From Rhodobacter capsulatus (GTDB lineage: Bacteria; Pseudomonadota; Alphaproteobacteria; Rhodobacterales; Rhodobacteraceae), in contig NZ_SWJZ01000063.1 in NCBI RefSeq assembly GCF_005144475.1, forward strand, positions 1 to 64,000: a stretch of DNA of 64,000 nucleotides. The letters are read 5' to 3'. Below, one piece after another: positions 26,095 through 35,336 of the stretch. The notes below the pieces were generated by a model that worked only from the letters and a program-made list of their open reading frames with translations, did not search any database and had not been told where the DNA came from. The number at the start of each line of letters is the position of its first letter. Position 1 is the stretch's first letter. A program made the translations under genes and the position numbers.

Positions 26095-26757
26095 TCAGCC
26101 GGGCTGTGCCTCGATCAGAAGCTCGCGGACGTTTTCCATCCCCTGCAGGATATCCAGCCGGATCGCCTCGGCCACGCCCGCGGGGTCGCCCGCCCGCATC
26201 GCCGCAAGCGCCGCCTGATGCATGTCGGGCAGGTTCGAGGTGCCAAAGCGCCCGCACATCACCCGCAGCGCCGGGGCGGACCGCAGCCAAAGCGCCTCCA
26301 CCACCGGCAGGATCACCTCGGTCCCGGCCAGCGCGTAAAGCGTCATGTGAAAGCGGTGGTTCTGCACCATGTAGTGCCGCGTGTTGCCCTGCGTGATGGC
26401 GGCGGTATGGGCGGCGTCGATCGCGGCCAGCGTCTCGATATCGGCGGCCTGCGCCCGCGCCGCGCCCTGCCGGGCCAGCTCGGGTTCCAGCGCATTGCGG
26501 GCAAAGATCAGCTCGTCGACCTGCGCCACGCTGAGCACCGGCACGGTGACGCGGCGGTTGTCGTGAAACTGCAACGCCCCTTCCGAGGTCAGCCGCCGGA
26601 TCGCCTCGCGCACCGGGGTCACGCCCGCGTCAAGCCGCGCCACCAGCCCCTGAATGGTGACCGGATGGCCCGGCGCCAGATCGCCCGACAGGATCAGATC
26701 GCGGATGCCGCGATAGACGCTCAGATGCGCGGGTTCTTTTGCGGCAAGACTGTCCAC
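26095..26757 (-). CDS. GntR-family (FadR/VanR subgroup) transcription regulator
   Basis: 220 residues from GTG 26757 (AAAGGA upstream). Winged helix at residues 15-75 with VTIQGLVARLDAGVTPVREAIRRLTSEGAL, and an all-helical FCD effector domain with HRFHMTLYALAG and the DMHQAALAAMRAGD His. It is convergent with the aminotransferase gene. An 11-base copy of the operator found before potA and the aminotransferase lies 59-69 bp upstream of its own start, so I infer it controls all three and itself. The effector may be a polyamine or a catabolite. Confidence 0.8.
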   Translation of the reverse strand: MDSLAAKEPAHLSVYRGIRDLILSGDLAPGHPVTIQGLVARLDAGVTPVREAIRRLTSEGALQFHDNRRVTVPVLSVAQVDELIFARNALEPELARQGAARAQAADIETLAAIDAAHTAAITQGNTRHYMVQNHRFHMTLYALAGTEVILPVVEALWLRSAPALRVMCGRFGTSNLPDMHQAALAAMRAGDPAGVAEAIRLDILQGMENVRELLIEAQPG

Positions 26758-26815
26758 AGGGATCCTTTCGGCGGCGGGCCGGGGCAGGATAGCGGGTTTT
26801 TGGCCCCCGCGAAAG

Positions 26816-26826
26816 ATGATCAAATT
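26816..26826. promoter_or_regulatory. GntR-type operator 3 (before gntR)
   Basis: ATGATCAAATT; its complement AATTTGATCAT matches operator 2 at all 11 bases. It overlaps the azlD stop codon (26820-26822) and lies upstream of the gntR GTG. Confidence 0.55.
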
Positions 26827-27158
26827 CCGGGGGCGCCGAGCCCGGCGAAGGTGGCAAGCCCGCAGGCGGCAGCCCCCGCCAGCGTCGCCAGCACGACCGA
26901 GCGGCGGGCAAACCAGACCAGCAGCACAGCCGTCGTCCCAAGCCCGAGGGGCAGGGGGGCGGTGCCCGGGCTTTGCAGCATCGGCAGCAGCGAGGCGGTG
27001 AACAGCGTCGCAATCGCCGCCGGTCCGGTGGCGGCAAAGAAGCGCCGCAGCGGGCCATCGGGCCTGCCTTTGGCCAGCGGCAGTTTCGTCGGCACGACGC
27101 GAAAGGCCCAGGTGGCCAAGCCGGTCAATGCGGCCAGGGCAAGAAGGTCGGTTCTCAT
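26820..27158 (-). CDS. azlD: AzlD-family branched-chain amino acid exporter small subunit
   Basis: 112 residues with about four hydrophobic helices (LLALAALTGLATWAFRVVP start, LVWFARRSVVLATLAGAAACGLATFAGLG end), the size and profile of AzlD. It works with AzlC in the cytoplasmic membrane to export branched-chain amino acids or analogues. Start overlaps the azlC stop (ATGA). Confidence 0.8.
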   Translation of the reverse strand: MRTDLLALAALTGLATWAFRVVPTKLPLAKGRPDGPLRRFFAATGPAAIATLFTASLLPMLQSPGTAPLPLGLGTTAVLLVWFARRSVVLATLAGAAACGLATFAGLGAPGI

Positions 27159-27847
27159 GCGCGGCCTTTCTGCAAGGTTCCGGTGGCGGCGCCCGCGGCG
27201 ATCCCGGCAAGGATGCCCAAGGTCGGGCTGAGCAGCAGGCTGCCCAGAACCGTCGCGCCGACCGCCACGGCGACCGGGCCAAGCTGGCGCCGGTCGAGGA
27301 TCGAGAGCAGCAGCGCGAGGAAGAGCGCGGGCAGCATGAAGTCCAGCCCGGCATCAAGGGCGGGGAAGGCGTTCAGCGCCTCGCCCCCGGTGGCGGCGCC
27401 AACGGCGGTGCCCGCGATCCACGACAGATAGGCGCCCAGGCCAAGCCCGCCGATGAAGCCTTCGGAAAAGCGCTGCCCGCGGGCCAGTGCGCCAAGGCTC
27501 GCGCCGAAGACCTCGTCGGTCAGGCACCAGCCCCAGGCCCAGGAAAACCGCGTGCTGGCGGCGGGGCCCGCCTTTTCCAGCAGGGCCGGGCCATACATCA
27601 CATGGCGCAGGTTCATCGCCGCAAGCGTGGCCGCCGAGATCAGCAGCGGGGCGCCGCTGGTGACCAGCGCCAGCGCCAGGAATTGCGCCGCGCCCGCGAA
27701 GATCACGACCGAGAACATCACCGCCTCGGCCGGGCTCAACCCCGCGCGAATGGCCGCGACGCCAAACGAGAAGGCGATGGGAAAATAGCCCAGGATCAAG
27801 GGGATGGCGGCCAGAAAACCGTCGCGCAAACGGGGGGTGTCGGTCAT
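27155..27847 (-). CDS. azlC: AzlC-family branched-chain amino acid permease
   Basis: 230 residues from ATG 27847. Typical AzlC text: GFLAAIPLILGYFPIAFSFGVAA near the start, FAGAAQFLAL and NLRHVMYGPAL in the middle, and TDEVFG. Several membrane helices. It overlaps azlD by four bases. Not obviously related to the polyamine genes; it sits between gntR and the bestrophin-like gene. Confidence 0.85.
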   Translation of the reverse strand: MTDTPRLRDGFLAAIPLILGYFPIAFSFGVAAIRAGLSPAEAVMFSVVIFAGAAQFLALALVTSGAPLLISAATLAAMNLRHVMYGPALLEKAGPAASTRFSWAWGWCLTDEVFGASLGALARGQRFSEGFIGGLGLGAYLSWIAGTAVGAATGGEALNAFPALDAGLDFMLPALFLALLLSILDRRQLGPVAVAVGATVLGSLLLSPTLGILAGIAAGAATGTLQKGRA

Positions 27848-28041
27848 GCTTGCTCCGCTTGGGCCCTGCAACCGGCCGGGACGCCTGCGGTATATCGGCC
27901 GCAAGCCCGCAAATCAATCGCGGCTGCCCGGTCCTTGGGCAGGGGCGCGCGCTCGCGCATTCGTGGCGAAACGTGACGGGCCGGGGCCTTGCCCGCCGCG
28001 CCGATGCGGCCCAAGGAGGGGCAAACCCGAAAGGACGCCCG

Positions 28042-28932
28042 ATGATCCTGCGCGACAAGCCCAGCCCGCTCGACCTTGCTTTCGCGCTCAAGGGCTCGAT
28101 CGTGCCTGCGGTGGTGCGGCCGGTGGCGGTCGTCGCGGTGGCGGCGACGCTGCTGACCGGGCTCGGGCTGCGCTTCGAGGTGCTGCCGGTGGTCGATCCG
28201 GTGGCGGTGACGGTCTTCGGTCTCGCCTTGTCGCTGTTTCTGGGGTTTCGCAACAACGCCGCCTATGAGCGCTGGTGGGAGGCGCGCCGGCTGTGGGGCG
28301 GATTGCTCGCCGATCTGCGGATGCTGGCGCGCGAGGCCGAGGTGTTCATCGCCGATCCCGTCCTGCGCGCCGAGGTGCTGCGCGATGCGCTGGCCTTTGC
28401 GCATCTGCACCGGGCGGGGCTGCGCGGGATCGCGGCCGACCCCGAGGCGCTGCGCCTTGCGCCCGATCTGGCGGGCACGCCCAATCCGGCCTGTGCGGCG
28501 CTGGACCGGCTGACGGCGCGGCTGGCGGCGGCGCATCGGGCGGGGGGCATCGACGGCTTCGGGGCGCGGGCGCTGTCGCAGCGGCTGGCCGCGATCACGC
28601 TGGCGCAGGCGGGCACTGAACGCATCGCGGGCACGCCCTTGCCCTTTGTCTATTCGCTGCTGATCTATCGCACGATCTACATTTATTGCCTGCTGCTGCC
28701 GGTGGCGCTGTTTGCGGCGGCGGGCTGGCTGACGCCGGTGATCGTCGCCATCGTCGCCTATGTGTTTCTGGGGCTGGCCGAGGTCTCCGAGGAGATGTCG
28801 CATCCGTTCGGGACCTCGCCGAATGCGCTGCCTTTGGATGCGATCTGCCGCGCGATGGAGATCAGCCTGGCGCCGCATCTGGGCGAAGAGGCGCCCGCGC
28901 CGCTGGCGCCGGTGGACTATCTGCTGAGCTGA
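28042..28932 (+). CDS. bestrophin-like (UPF0187) membrane protein
   Basis: 296 residues from ATG 28042 with AAAGGA upstream. FGLALSLFLGFRNNAAYERWWEARRLWGGL (about residues 55-85) is the diagnostic bestrophin/YneE segment; further hydrophobic parts at 20-40 and 205-245, and GLAEVSEEMSHPFG near residue 250. Family members are anion or cation channels. ATG 27850 gives a longer ORF but only non-conserved text. Confidence 0.8.
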   Translation: MILRDKPSPLDLAFALKGSIVPAVVRPVAVVAVAATLLTGLGLRFEVLPVVDPVAVTVFGLALSLFLGFRNNAAYERWWEARRLWGGLLADLRMLAREAEVFIADPVLRAEVLRDALAFAHLHRAGLRGIAADPEALRLAPDLAGTPNPACAALDRLTARLAAAHRAGGIDGFGARALSQRLAAITLAQAGTERIAGTPLPFVYSLLIYRTIYIYCLLLPVALFAAAGWLTPVIVAIVAYVFLGLAEVSEEMSHPFGTSPNALPLDAICRAMEISLAPHLGEEAPAPLAPVDYLLS

Positions 28933-28971
28933 CCGCGTGCGGGCGGGTCAGGGGCGGCCAGGGCGGGGCGG

Positions 28972-29601
28972 TCAAAGCCGCGCCAGTTCCGCCGCCAGAT
29001 CGCCATAGCCGGTGAAGCGCCGCTCGTAACGCAGGCCAAGCCTTGCCGCACAGTCCGCGGCCTTGGCCTCCAGTGCCGCATCCTCGGTCTGCGCCAGATA
29101 GACGAGCTTCTCGTAATTGCCGAACATCATCGGAATGAGGCTTGGGTGCCGGTCAAAGCCCATCGGCCGCCAGACGAAGGCGTCGAACTGCCGGACCAGA
29201 AAATCGGTCAGGTAAAAGGCGGTGATTTCGCTGTCCGCATGGGCGGCGAAGCGGTCGTTGCCCTCGAAAAACGCATAGCAATGCGGCCCGGGGATCAGCG
29301 CGACCCCAAGCCGCGCGCAGGCCTCGGCCAGCTGCCCGCCGGTGCCGCAATCGGCATAGACGACATGGATGCTGTCGTAATCGCGCCGATGCTTTCCGAC
29401 CGCCTCGATCACCGCGGCGGTGATTTTCTCGGGCCACAGATGCAGATTGGCGGGCAGGCAGGTCAGATCCAGATGATCCCAGGCGTTCACAGTTTTCAGC
29501 GCGACGATCTCCTGCGCCAAGGCCCCGCAGGCGATCAGAAGCACCCGGCCGCGCCCGTCGGGGGGCAGCCCCGCCTCGGTCAGCGCTTCGTCCGAGATCA
29601 T
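28972..29601 (-). CDS. DUF1638 protein, corrinoid-neighbourhood
   Basis: 209 residues from ATG 29601. Conserved-looking residues: LLIACGALAQEI (Cys near 25), VYADCGTGG (Cys near 84) and PGPHCYAFFEG (His-Cys near 104-105), a set able to bind a metal or cobalamin-linked centre. DUF1638 genes are repeatedly found beside corrinoid methyltransferase genes in methanogens and bacteria, and here it shares the strand with a corrinoid protein. Its start overlaps the stop of the small membrane protein gene. Function unknown; participation in methyl transfer or B12 handling is inference from context. Confidence 0.7.
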   Translation of the reverse strand: MISDEALTEAGLPPDGRGRVLLIACGALAQEIVALKTVNAWDHLDLTCLPANLHLWPEKITAAVIEAVGKHRRDYDSIHVVYADCGTGGQLAEACARLGVALIPGPHCYAFFEGNDRFAAHADSEITAFYLTDFLVRQFDAFVWRPMGFDRHPSLIPMMFGNYEKLVYLAQTEDAALEAKAADCAARLGLRYERRFTGYGDLAAELARL

Positions 29602-29765
29602 TCCACCCGCGCCAGCATCCGGATCAGACAGGCTCCGATCAGCGCCCCCAGACCCAGCACCGCCAGCGACAGCCCGGACTGAACCGCCAGAAAGATCGTC
29701 AGACCCGCGGCCGCGATCACCGCAAGGAGCATCATCAGGAAATGCGGAAGGGGCATCGGCTGCAT
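29598..29765 (-). CDS. small hydrophobic membrane protein, 55 residues
   Basis: Starts MQPMPLPHFLMM and contains two hydrophobic stretches (LLAVIAAAGLTIFLAV and LSLAVLGLGALIGACLI) ending MLARVE. The stop overlaps the DUF1638 ATG (ATGA), which argues for real translation. It lies downstream of the corrinoid gene's terminator. No family recognised. Confidence 0.55.
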   Translation of the reverse strand: MQPMPLPHFLMMLLAVIAAAGLTIFLAVQSGLSLAVLGLGALIGACLIRMLARVE

Positions 29766-29803
29766 CGGTCATTCTCCATATCCTCAATATGGGGGCTCGG
29801 TGG

Positions 29804-29838
29804 CAAAAGAAAAGGCCCCGAACCGGGTCGGGACCTTT
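29804..29838 (-). terminator. intrinsic terminator of the corrinoid protein gene
   Basis: AAAGGCCCCGA (29811-29821) pairs with TCGGGACCTTT (29828-29838) with one G-U-type mismatch and a 6-nt loop. On the minus strand a TTTTCTTTT run follows. Confidence 0.8.
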
Positions 29839-29859
29839 CGAAATCATCGCTGGAAACGC

Positions 29860-29925
29860 TCAGGCGCCGATCTGCCCGGCTTCAGGCGCCGATCTGCCCA
29901 GCCTCAGGCGCCCATCTGCCCAGCC

Positions 29926-29945
<20 letters not shown>
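29860..29945. repeat. four tandem 22-bp repeats including a gene's stop codon
   Basis: Units start at 29860, 29882, 29904 and 29926 with exact 22-bp period (TCAGGCGCCSATCTGCCC core); the last unit is partial. The unit at 29926 is the 3' end of the corrinoid gene (last residues QMGA and TGA); the other three repeat that end downstream of the stop. Confidence 0.85.
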
Positions 29946-30624
<679 letters not shown>

Positions 30625-30754
30625 GGCTGTCTCCTGCGCGTGCTTGCTTTTGTGATGCGGAAAAAAGGCTTCGATTACTTGCCGTTTTGCGACATGCGCC
30701 GGTCCGTCCCCGACGCGGCGTCTCTGTGTGCGCAAAGGACCCGGGGCGAATCTC

Positions 30755-30784
30755 TTGCGAAATGTTCTCATTTCGTTCTAGTTT
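30755..30784 (+). promoter_or_regulatory. promoter with alphaproteobacterial SOS box
   Basis: GTTC (30764-30767), seven bases, GTTC (30775-30778): the GTTC-N7-GTTC LexA box of alphaproteobacteria. It fills the spacer between TTGCGA (30755-30760) and TAGTTT (30779-30784), 7 bp before the ATG at 30791. Confidence 0.65.
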
Positions 30785-30790
30785 TCGCCC

Positions 30791-31897
30791 ATGATGCACG
30801 CTTTGCCCCTGCCGCTCGACCTGCCCCCTGCCGATCCGCGCCAACGCCTGCGCGCGCGGGGGGCGGCTGCGAATCCGGTCGGCCGCTTCGAACCCTATGC
30901 GCGGATCGTCGAGCCCGACGGCTGGGATCTGGTCGAGGACGACAGGCTTTTGCGCACCGAGGTCAGCGTCGAGCGGCCGAAATCGGTGATCACCAGAAAC
31001 CAGAGCCCCGATGTGCCCTTCGACCGCTCGGTGAACCCCTATCGCGGCTGCGAGCATGGCTGCATCTATTGCTTCGCGCGGCCGACGCATGGCTTCCTCG
31101 GCCTCTCGGCCGGGCTCGATTTCGAAACCCGGCTGATTGCGAAACCCGAGGCGCCCGATCTTCTGGCGCGCGAGTTGTCGAAACGCGGCTATGCGGTGGC
31201 GCCGATCGCCTTGGGCACCGCCACCGACCCCTATCAGCCGATCGAGGCGGAATGGGGCCTGACCCGCGGCCTGTTGCAGGTGCTGAGCGATTTCAACCAT
31301 CCCGTGCTGCTGACCACCCGCGGCGCCGGGGTGCTGCGCGATCTTGATCTGCTGGGTTCGATGGCGAAACGCAATCTCGTGCATCTGGCGGTGTCGCTGA
31401 CGACGCTCGACGAGGATCTGGCGCGCAAGCTCGAACCGCGCGCGCCGACGCCCCAGACCCGGCTGCGGATCATCCGCGAGGCCGCGCGGGCGGGCATCCC
31501 CGTGCGCGTCATGGCCGCGCCGATCATTCCCGGCCTGACCGATGCGGCGCTCGAAGCGATCCTGACCGAGGCGCGGCGGGCGGGCGCCCGGGCGGCCGAG
31601 ATGATTCCGCTGCGCCTGCCCAACGAGGTCGCGGCCCTTTTCGCCGACTGGCTGGCGCGGCATTACCCGCTGCGGGCGGAAAAGGTGCTGAACGCCATCG
31701 CGGCCTTCCGGGGCGGCAAGCTGAACGATCCGCGCTTCACCACGCGGATGGAGGGCGAGGGCACCGAGGCCGAGCTTCTGGCCCGCCGTTTCGAAGTGTC
31801 CTGCCGCCGCCTCAGCCTGGCCGCCGCGCTGCCGCCGCTGGATTGCACGCGCTTTGCCGTGCCCCCCCGCGCGGGCGAGCAGCTCGAACTGTTCTGA
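30791..31897 (+). CDS. PA0069-family radical SAM protein (SplB-like)
   Basis: 368 residues. CEHGCIYCFARP (Cys near 87, 91 and 94) is the CxxxCxxC cluster of this family, preceded by SVNPYRGC; PVLLTTRGAGVLRDLDLL and PVRVMAAPIIPGLTD follow the SAM-barrel pattern. The family resembles spore photoproduct lyase; biochemical role not established. The SOS box in its promoter suggests DNA damage induction. Divergent from the corrinoid gene. ATG 30794 is an equally possible start. Confidence 0.85.
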   Translation: MMHALPLPLDLPPADPRQRLRARGAAANPVGRFEPYARIVEPDGWDLVEDDRLLRTEVSVERPKSVITRNQSPDVPFDRSVNPYRGCEHGCIYCFARPTHGFLGLSAGLDFETRLIAKPEAPDLLARELSKRGYAVAPIALGTATDPYQPIEAEWGLTRGLLQVLSDFNHPVLLTTRGAGVLRDLDLLGSMAKRNLVHLAVSLTTLDEDLARKLEPRAPTPQTRLRIIREAARAGIPVRVMAAPIIPGLTDAALEAILTEARRAGARAAEMIPLRLPNEVAALFADWLARHYPLRAEKVLNAIAAFRGGKLNDPRFTTRMEGEGTEAELLARRFEVSCRRLSLAAALPPLDCTRFAVPPRAGEQLELF

Positions 31898-31923
31898 CAC
31901 CTGCGCCTCCGGCAAGGGGGGAT

Positions 31924-31975
31924 GCGTATTTGCACCAAGAAGAAACCATGCCGTTTCTTCTTGGCAAAAATACGC
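31924..31975. repeat. intergenic palindrome, family member 1
   Basis: GCGTATTT-GC-ACCAAGAAGAAAC pairs with the complementary arm ending AATACGC around a short loop (CATGCC). It lies 27 bp after the radical SAM stop, between two convergent genes. Related palindromes occur at 37104-37150, 41016-41122 and 48286-48405. Confidence 0.7.
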
Positions 31976-31993
31976 TCTTTTCAAAGCTTTGGA

Positions 31994-33007
31994 TCAGCCG
32001 CGACGGCGGCCCTTGCGCTCGCGGGTGGGGCCGTCGTCATCGCCGGTGCCATCCGAGGCCGAGGAGAAGGCGCCCAGTTTCGCGGCGATCTCCTCAAGGC
32101 TCGGGCGGGGCCCGCGCGGACGGGTCGAGAGCGCCTCGTGCATCGCCTGCAGATGCACCGGCATCGTGCCGCAGCAGCCGCCGATGATCGTCGCCCCGGC
32201 ATCGCGCGCCAGGCAGGCGTAATCGCCCATCAGCTCCGGTGTGCCGTCGTAATGGATGTGGCCGTCGTGGTATTTCGGAATGCCCGCATTGCCCTTGGCG
32301 ATCAGCGGCCGTTCGGTGCCGGTGGCGACGAAACCCATCAGCGTCCGCATCAGATCGGCCGCGCCGACGCCGCAATTGGCGCCGAAAGCCAGCGGCGGGT
32401 TCGGCAGTTTTTCCACCAGCGCCGCCATCTGCGCCGAGGTGACGCCCATCATCGTGCGCCCGGCGGTGTCGAAGCTCATCGTGCCGCACCACTCCATCCC
32501 GGCAAGGCGGGCGGCTTCGGCGGCGGCCTTGTATTCTTCGGGCGCCGAGATCGTCTCGACCCAGAGCACATCGGCGCCGCCCTCTTTCAGGCCCTCGGCC
32601 TGTTCATGGAAGATCTCGACGGCGAGGTCATGCGTCAGCGTGCCCATCGGCGCGAAGATCTCGCCCGTCGGCCCGACCGAGCCGCAGACGGCGACCGGAC
32701 GGCCCGCCTTGTCGGCGACCTCGCGGCCGATCTCGGCGGCGATGCGGTTGAGGTCGCGCACCCGGCCCTGCGCATTGTGCAGCTTCAGCCGCGCCGCATT
32801 GCCGCCGAAGGTGTTCGTCAGGAACAGGTCCGAGCCCGACTCGACCGCGAAGCCGTAAAGTTTCGCGATCCGGTCCGGGTGTTCGATGTTCCACATTTCC
32901 GGCGGCTCGCCCGAGGACAGCCCCATGTTGAACAGGTTCGTCCCCGTGGCCCCGTCGGCCAAGAGCCAGTCGCGGGATTTCAGCAGGCGGGAAAGCGTGT
33001 TGGTCAT
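31994..33007 (-). CDS. bmt: homocysteine S-methyltransferase domain protein (Bmt/MetH-N type)
   Basis: 337 residues from ATG 33007. N-terminal WLLADGATGTNLFNMGL, then FGANCGVG (Cys near 212) and GGCCGTMP (Cys pair near 276), the three-Cys zinc site of betaine- and cobalamin-dependent homocysteine methyltransferases. It transfers a methyl group to homocysteine to give methionine. Usually annotated betaine-homocysteine methyltransferase; the nearby stand-alone corrinoid protein makes it at least as likely the homocysteine module of a split methionine synthase. The charged C-terminal tail (DDDGPTRERKGRRRG) is not part of the fold. Confidence 0.8.
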   Translation of the reverse strand: MTNTLSRLLKSRDWLLADGATGTNLFNMGLSSGEPPEMWNIEHPDRIAKLYGFAVESGSDLFLTNTFGGNAARLKLHNAQGRVRDLNRIAAEIGREVADKAGRPVAVCGSVGPTGEIFAPMGTLTHDLAVEIFHEQAEGLKEGGADVLWVETISAPEEYKAAAEAARLAGMEWCGTMSFDTAGRTMMGVTSAQMAALVEKLPNPPLAFGANCGVGAADLMRTLMGFVATGTERPLIAKGNAGIPKYHDGHIHYDGTPELMGDYACLARDAGATIIGGCCGTMPVHLQAMHEALSTRPRGPRPSLEEIAAKLGAFSSASDGTGDDDGPTRERKGRRRG

Positions 33008-33076
33008 CGGGCCTCTCCTGAACCAAGGTCGGCCTCTCCCTGCCACGAGGCGGGGAAAAGTGCAATTTCCTTTCGA

Positions 33077-35107
33077 TCAAGATACTCTTGACGCGAAGAC
33101 CGGAGTGGCGGCGAGCGCGGGGCCAGTGTCGATATCTGTGTCGGTATCGACCTCGGTCCCGGCGGCGCGGGCGGTGCCGGGCAGGGGGGCCGGGCGGTGG
33201 ATGGCGCGGGCGATGTCGGCGGCGGCGAGCATCAGCGCGGCATGCGAGGGCGCGGCGATGTAGCGGGGCGAGAGCCGGGGCGCGAATCCCATCTTGAACT
33301 GGCGCAGACCGGCCGCGCCCTTGCCCTTTTCGGCGTGCCGCCATAGCGCCGCCGCCGGTCCTTCGCTGTCTTCGGCGCGCGGCGGCAGGGCGGCCAGCGA
33401 CAGCCGCGCCACCCCGGCCCGGGCCGCTTCGGCGATGGCGGTGGCGATCAGCGCCTGCATCGTGCCATCGGGGGCCTCGGCGGCCGGGCGCATCAGGTCA
33501 AGGACCCATTCCGTCGCCGTGGTGTGGAAACTGGCAAAGCCGACCAGACGCCCCGCGCCGTCGCGGGCCAGCAGAACCTGTTGCGCCGAGACGTAATCCG
33601 CAGCGAAGCGGCCCATCGAGAAACCGCGTTCGCCGCCATGCGTCGCGGCCCAGGCGCGGGCGAGCCCGGCCATTTCGTCGAGCGGCAGCAGGCCGAGGGC
33701 GCGGGTGACGCGCAGACCGGATTTCTCGGCCTTGCGCAGCTTGCGCCGCAGCCCCGCCCGGGCCGGAGTGTTCAGATCGAAGCGGGCGGGATCGAGCCAG
33801 ACCTCGGTGGCGACCGGGGCGACGATCCAGCCTGCGGCGCGGGCCTGCGCCGCGACGCGGGGGGAAATCTTGTAAAGGCAGGCGGTCCGCCCCTCGGCCC
33901 GGGCCGAGCTGCGCAGCCGTTCGAGCAGCACCGGGACGGGCGCGGTGCCGAACGGGTCGAGAAGCCCGGTCAGGGTCCGCGCGCTGCGCCCGACCATCCA
34001 GCCGCCGGTGCCGCAATCGCCGGGCAAAAGCCCGTGTTCGCCCTGCCGCAGCAGGCCAAGTTCGGCCTGCGGCCCCGCAAGCGCACGGCGCAGCAGCGGC
34101 TTCGGCGCCTCGGCGGGCATCATCACCGTGCTTTTGCGCAGCACATGCGCCGGACGCAGCGCCACCAGCGCGATCGCCGCCAGCGCGGGCAGGCCGTAAT
34201 AGACGATCCGCCAGGCCAGAATCGCCGCGATCAGCTCGGGCTGGGCGGTGCCGGGCAGAAGCGTGATCAGCGTGATCTCGAACGGGCCGACGCCGCCCGG
34301 GGTGTTCGACACCAGCCCCGCGCCCTGCGCCAGCAGGAAGGCGGGATAAAGCGTCAGGAAGGACAGCGGTTCCGAGCCGGGCAAAAGCGCCCAGAGCGCC
34401 GCGGCGGCAAAGGCGGTGTCAAGCGTCGCAAGGCCGAGGATCCGCCCCATCACCGCCAGCGGCGGCAGCCGCAGGGTGAAGCGGCCGAGCCGCAGCCCCT
34501 CGGGCAGGACCAGCGTCGCCAGCGCCAGCCCGCCGCCCAGCACGAGGCCGAGCACGGCAAGCCCCTGCACCGCCAGCACCGGCAGATGCTGGTGATCGAC
34601 CGGCGCGACCAGCAGCACCGCCGCCGTCAGCACCGACCAGCCCGCCAGGAAGGTCGCGGCGACGGTGGCGGTGATCTTGCTGGCCTGCGCGAGCGAGGTG
34701 TCGGGCAGCATCCGCCAGCGCACCAGCGCCCCCGAGACCAGCCCGAATCCGATCGTCTGCGACAGGGCGATCGCGGTCCAGCCGCCACGGCGGGCATGGC
34801 CGGGCGCGGTGCCGGTGGCCAGGGCGCGGTGGATCAGCGCGTCATATTGCGCCAGCGCCGCGAAAGAAGCGACGGTGGCCGCGATCGCCAAAGCCCAGGA
34901 CAGCGCATCGACGCGCGCCAGCGCCGCCAGAATCGCCGCCCCGTCAAGGCTGGCCAGCTTGTCGCGCAGCACCCAGAGGAACACCGCGACCAAACCAAGG
35001 CCGAGCGCCTGCTTGCGCGCCGCCGCCCCGATCCGCATGCCCTCGGGCAAAACAAGGCCACGTGCCGCGAGCGCGGCCGCAAAGGCCGTTTCTGTGTCTT
35101 TGGACAT
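33077..35107 (-). CDS. MprF-like aminoacyl-phospholipid synthase/flippase, paralogue 1 (short)
   Basis: 676 residues from ATG 35107. N-terminal 330 residues are hydrophobic with the flippase motif SNTPGGVGPFEITLITLLPG; the C-terminal part (about 350-640) is a DUF2156/LPG synthetase domain (LLPGDCGTGGWMVGR, RLVGFASFHTT, KMGFAPRLSPRYIA). Such proteins attach lysine, alanine or another amino acid to phosphatidylglycerol and flip it. Compared with paralogue 2 (53132-55738) it is about 190 residues shorter, missing part of the membrane region. The last residues EVDTDTDIDTGP are a short codon repeat. Substrate unknown. Confidence 0.8.
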   Translation of the reverse strand: MSKDTETAFAAALAARGLVLPEGMRIGAAARKQALGLGLVAVFLWVLRDKLASLDGAAILAALARVDALSWALAIAATVASFAALAQYDALIHRALATGTAPGHARRGGWTAIALSQTIGFGLVSGALVRWRMLPDTSLAQASKITATVAATFLAGWSVLTAAVLLVAPVDHQHLPVLAVQGLAVLGLVLGGGLALATLVLPEGLRLGRFTLRLPPLAVMGRILGLATLDTAFAAAALWALLPGSEPLSFLTLYPAFLLAQGAGLVSNTPGGVGPFEITLITLLPGTAQPELIAAILAWRIVYYGLPALAAIALVALRPAHVLRKSTVMMPAEAPKPLLRRALAGPQAELGLLRQGEHGLLPGDCGTGGWMVGRSARTLTGLLDPFGTAPVPVLLERLRSSARAEGRTACLYKISPRVAAQARAAGWIVAPVATEVWLDPARFDLNTPARAGLRRKLRKAEKSGLRVTRALGLLPLDEMAGLARAWAATHGGERGFSMGRFAADYVSAQQVLLARDGAGRLVGFASFHTTATEWVLDLMRPAAEAPDGTMQALIATAIAEAARAGVARLSLAALPPRAEDSEGPAAALWRHAEKGKGAAGLRQFKMGFAPRLSPRYIAAPSHAALMLAAADIARAIHRPAPLPGTARAAGTEVDTDTDIDTGPALAATPVFASRVS

Positions 35108-35302
35108 GCTGCCTCCCCGAAGATGCGCAACCGGAAGGATGCGCGCCAAGGGTTAGCAAGCGGTGAAAAGTCGCAGGTTTCCCGCAGATTTGGTTGCCGA
35201 GACTTAACCATCCTCGCGCCGCGGGGCAGATAAGAAAACACCGCGCCTTCGCGGGGAAGGGCGGTGCCAAAGAGGCCGGGAGCGGATCGGAGCGCCCATC
35301 CG

Positions 35303-35320
35303 GGGCGCCTAGTGGCGCCC
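35303..35320. other. 7-bp stem-loop without T-run
   Basis: GGGCGCC (35303-35309), TAGT loop, GGCGCCC (35314-35320), just 3' of the DUF1476 gene. Possible weak terminator. Confidence 0.35.
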
Positions 35321-35336
35321 GCGGCGGTCGGATGTC

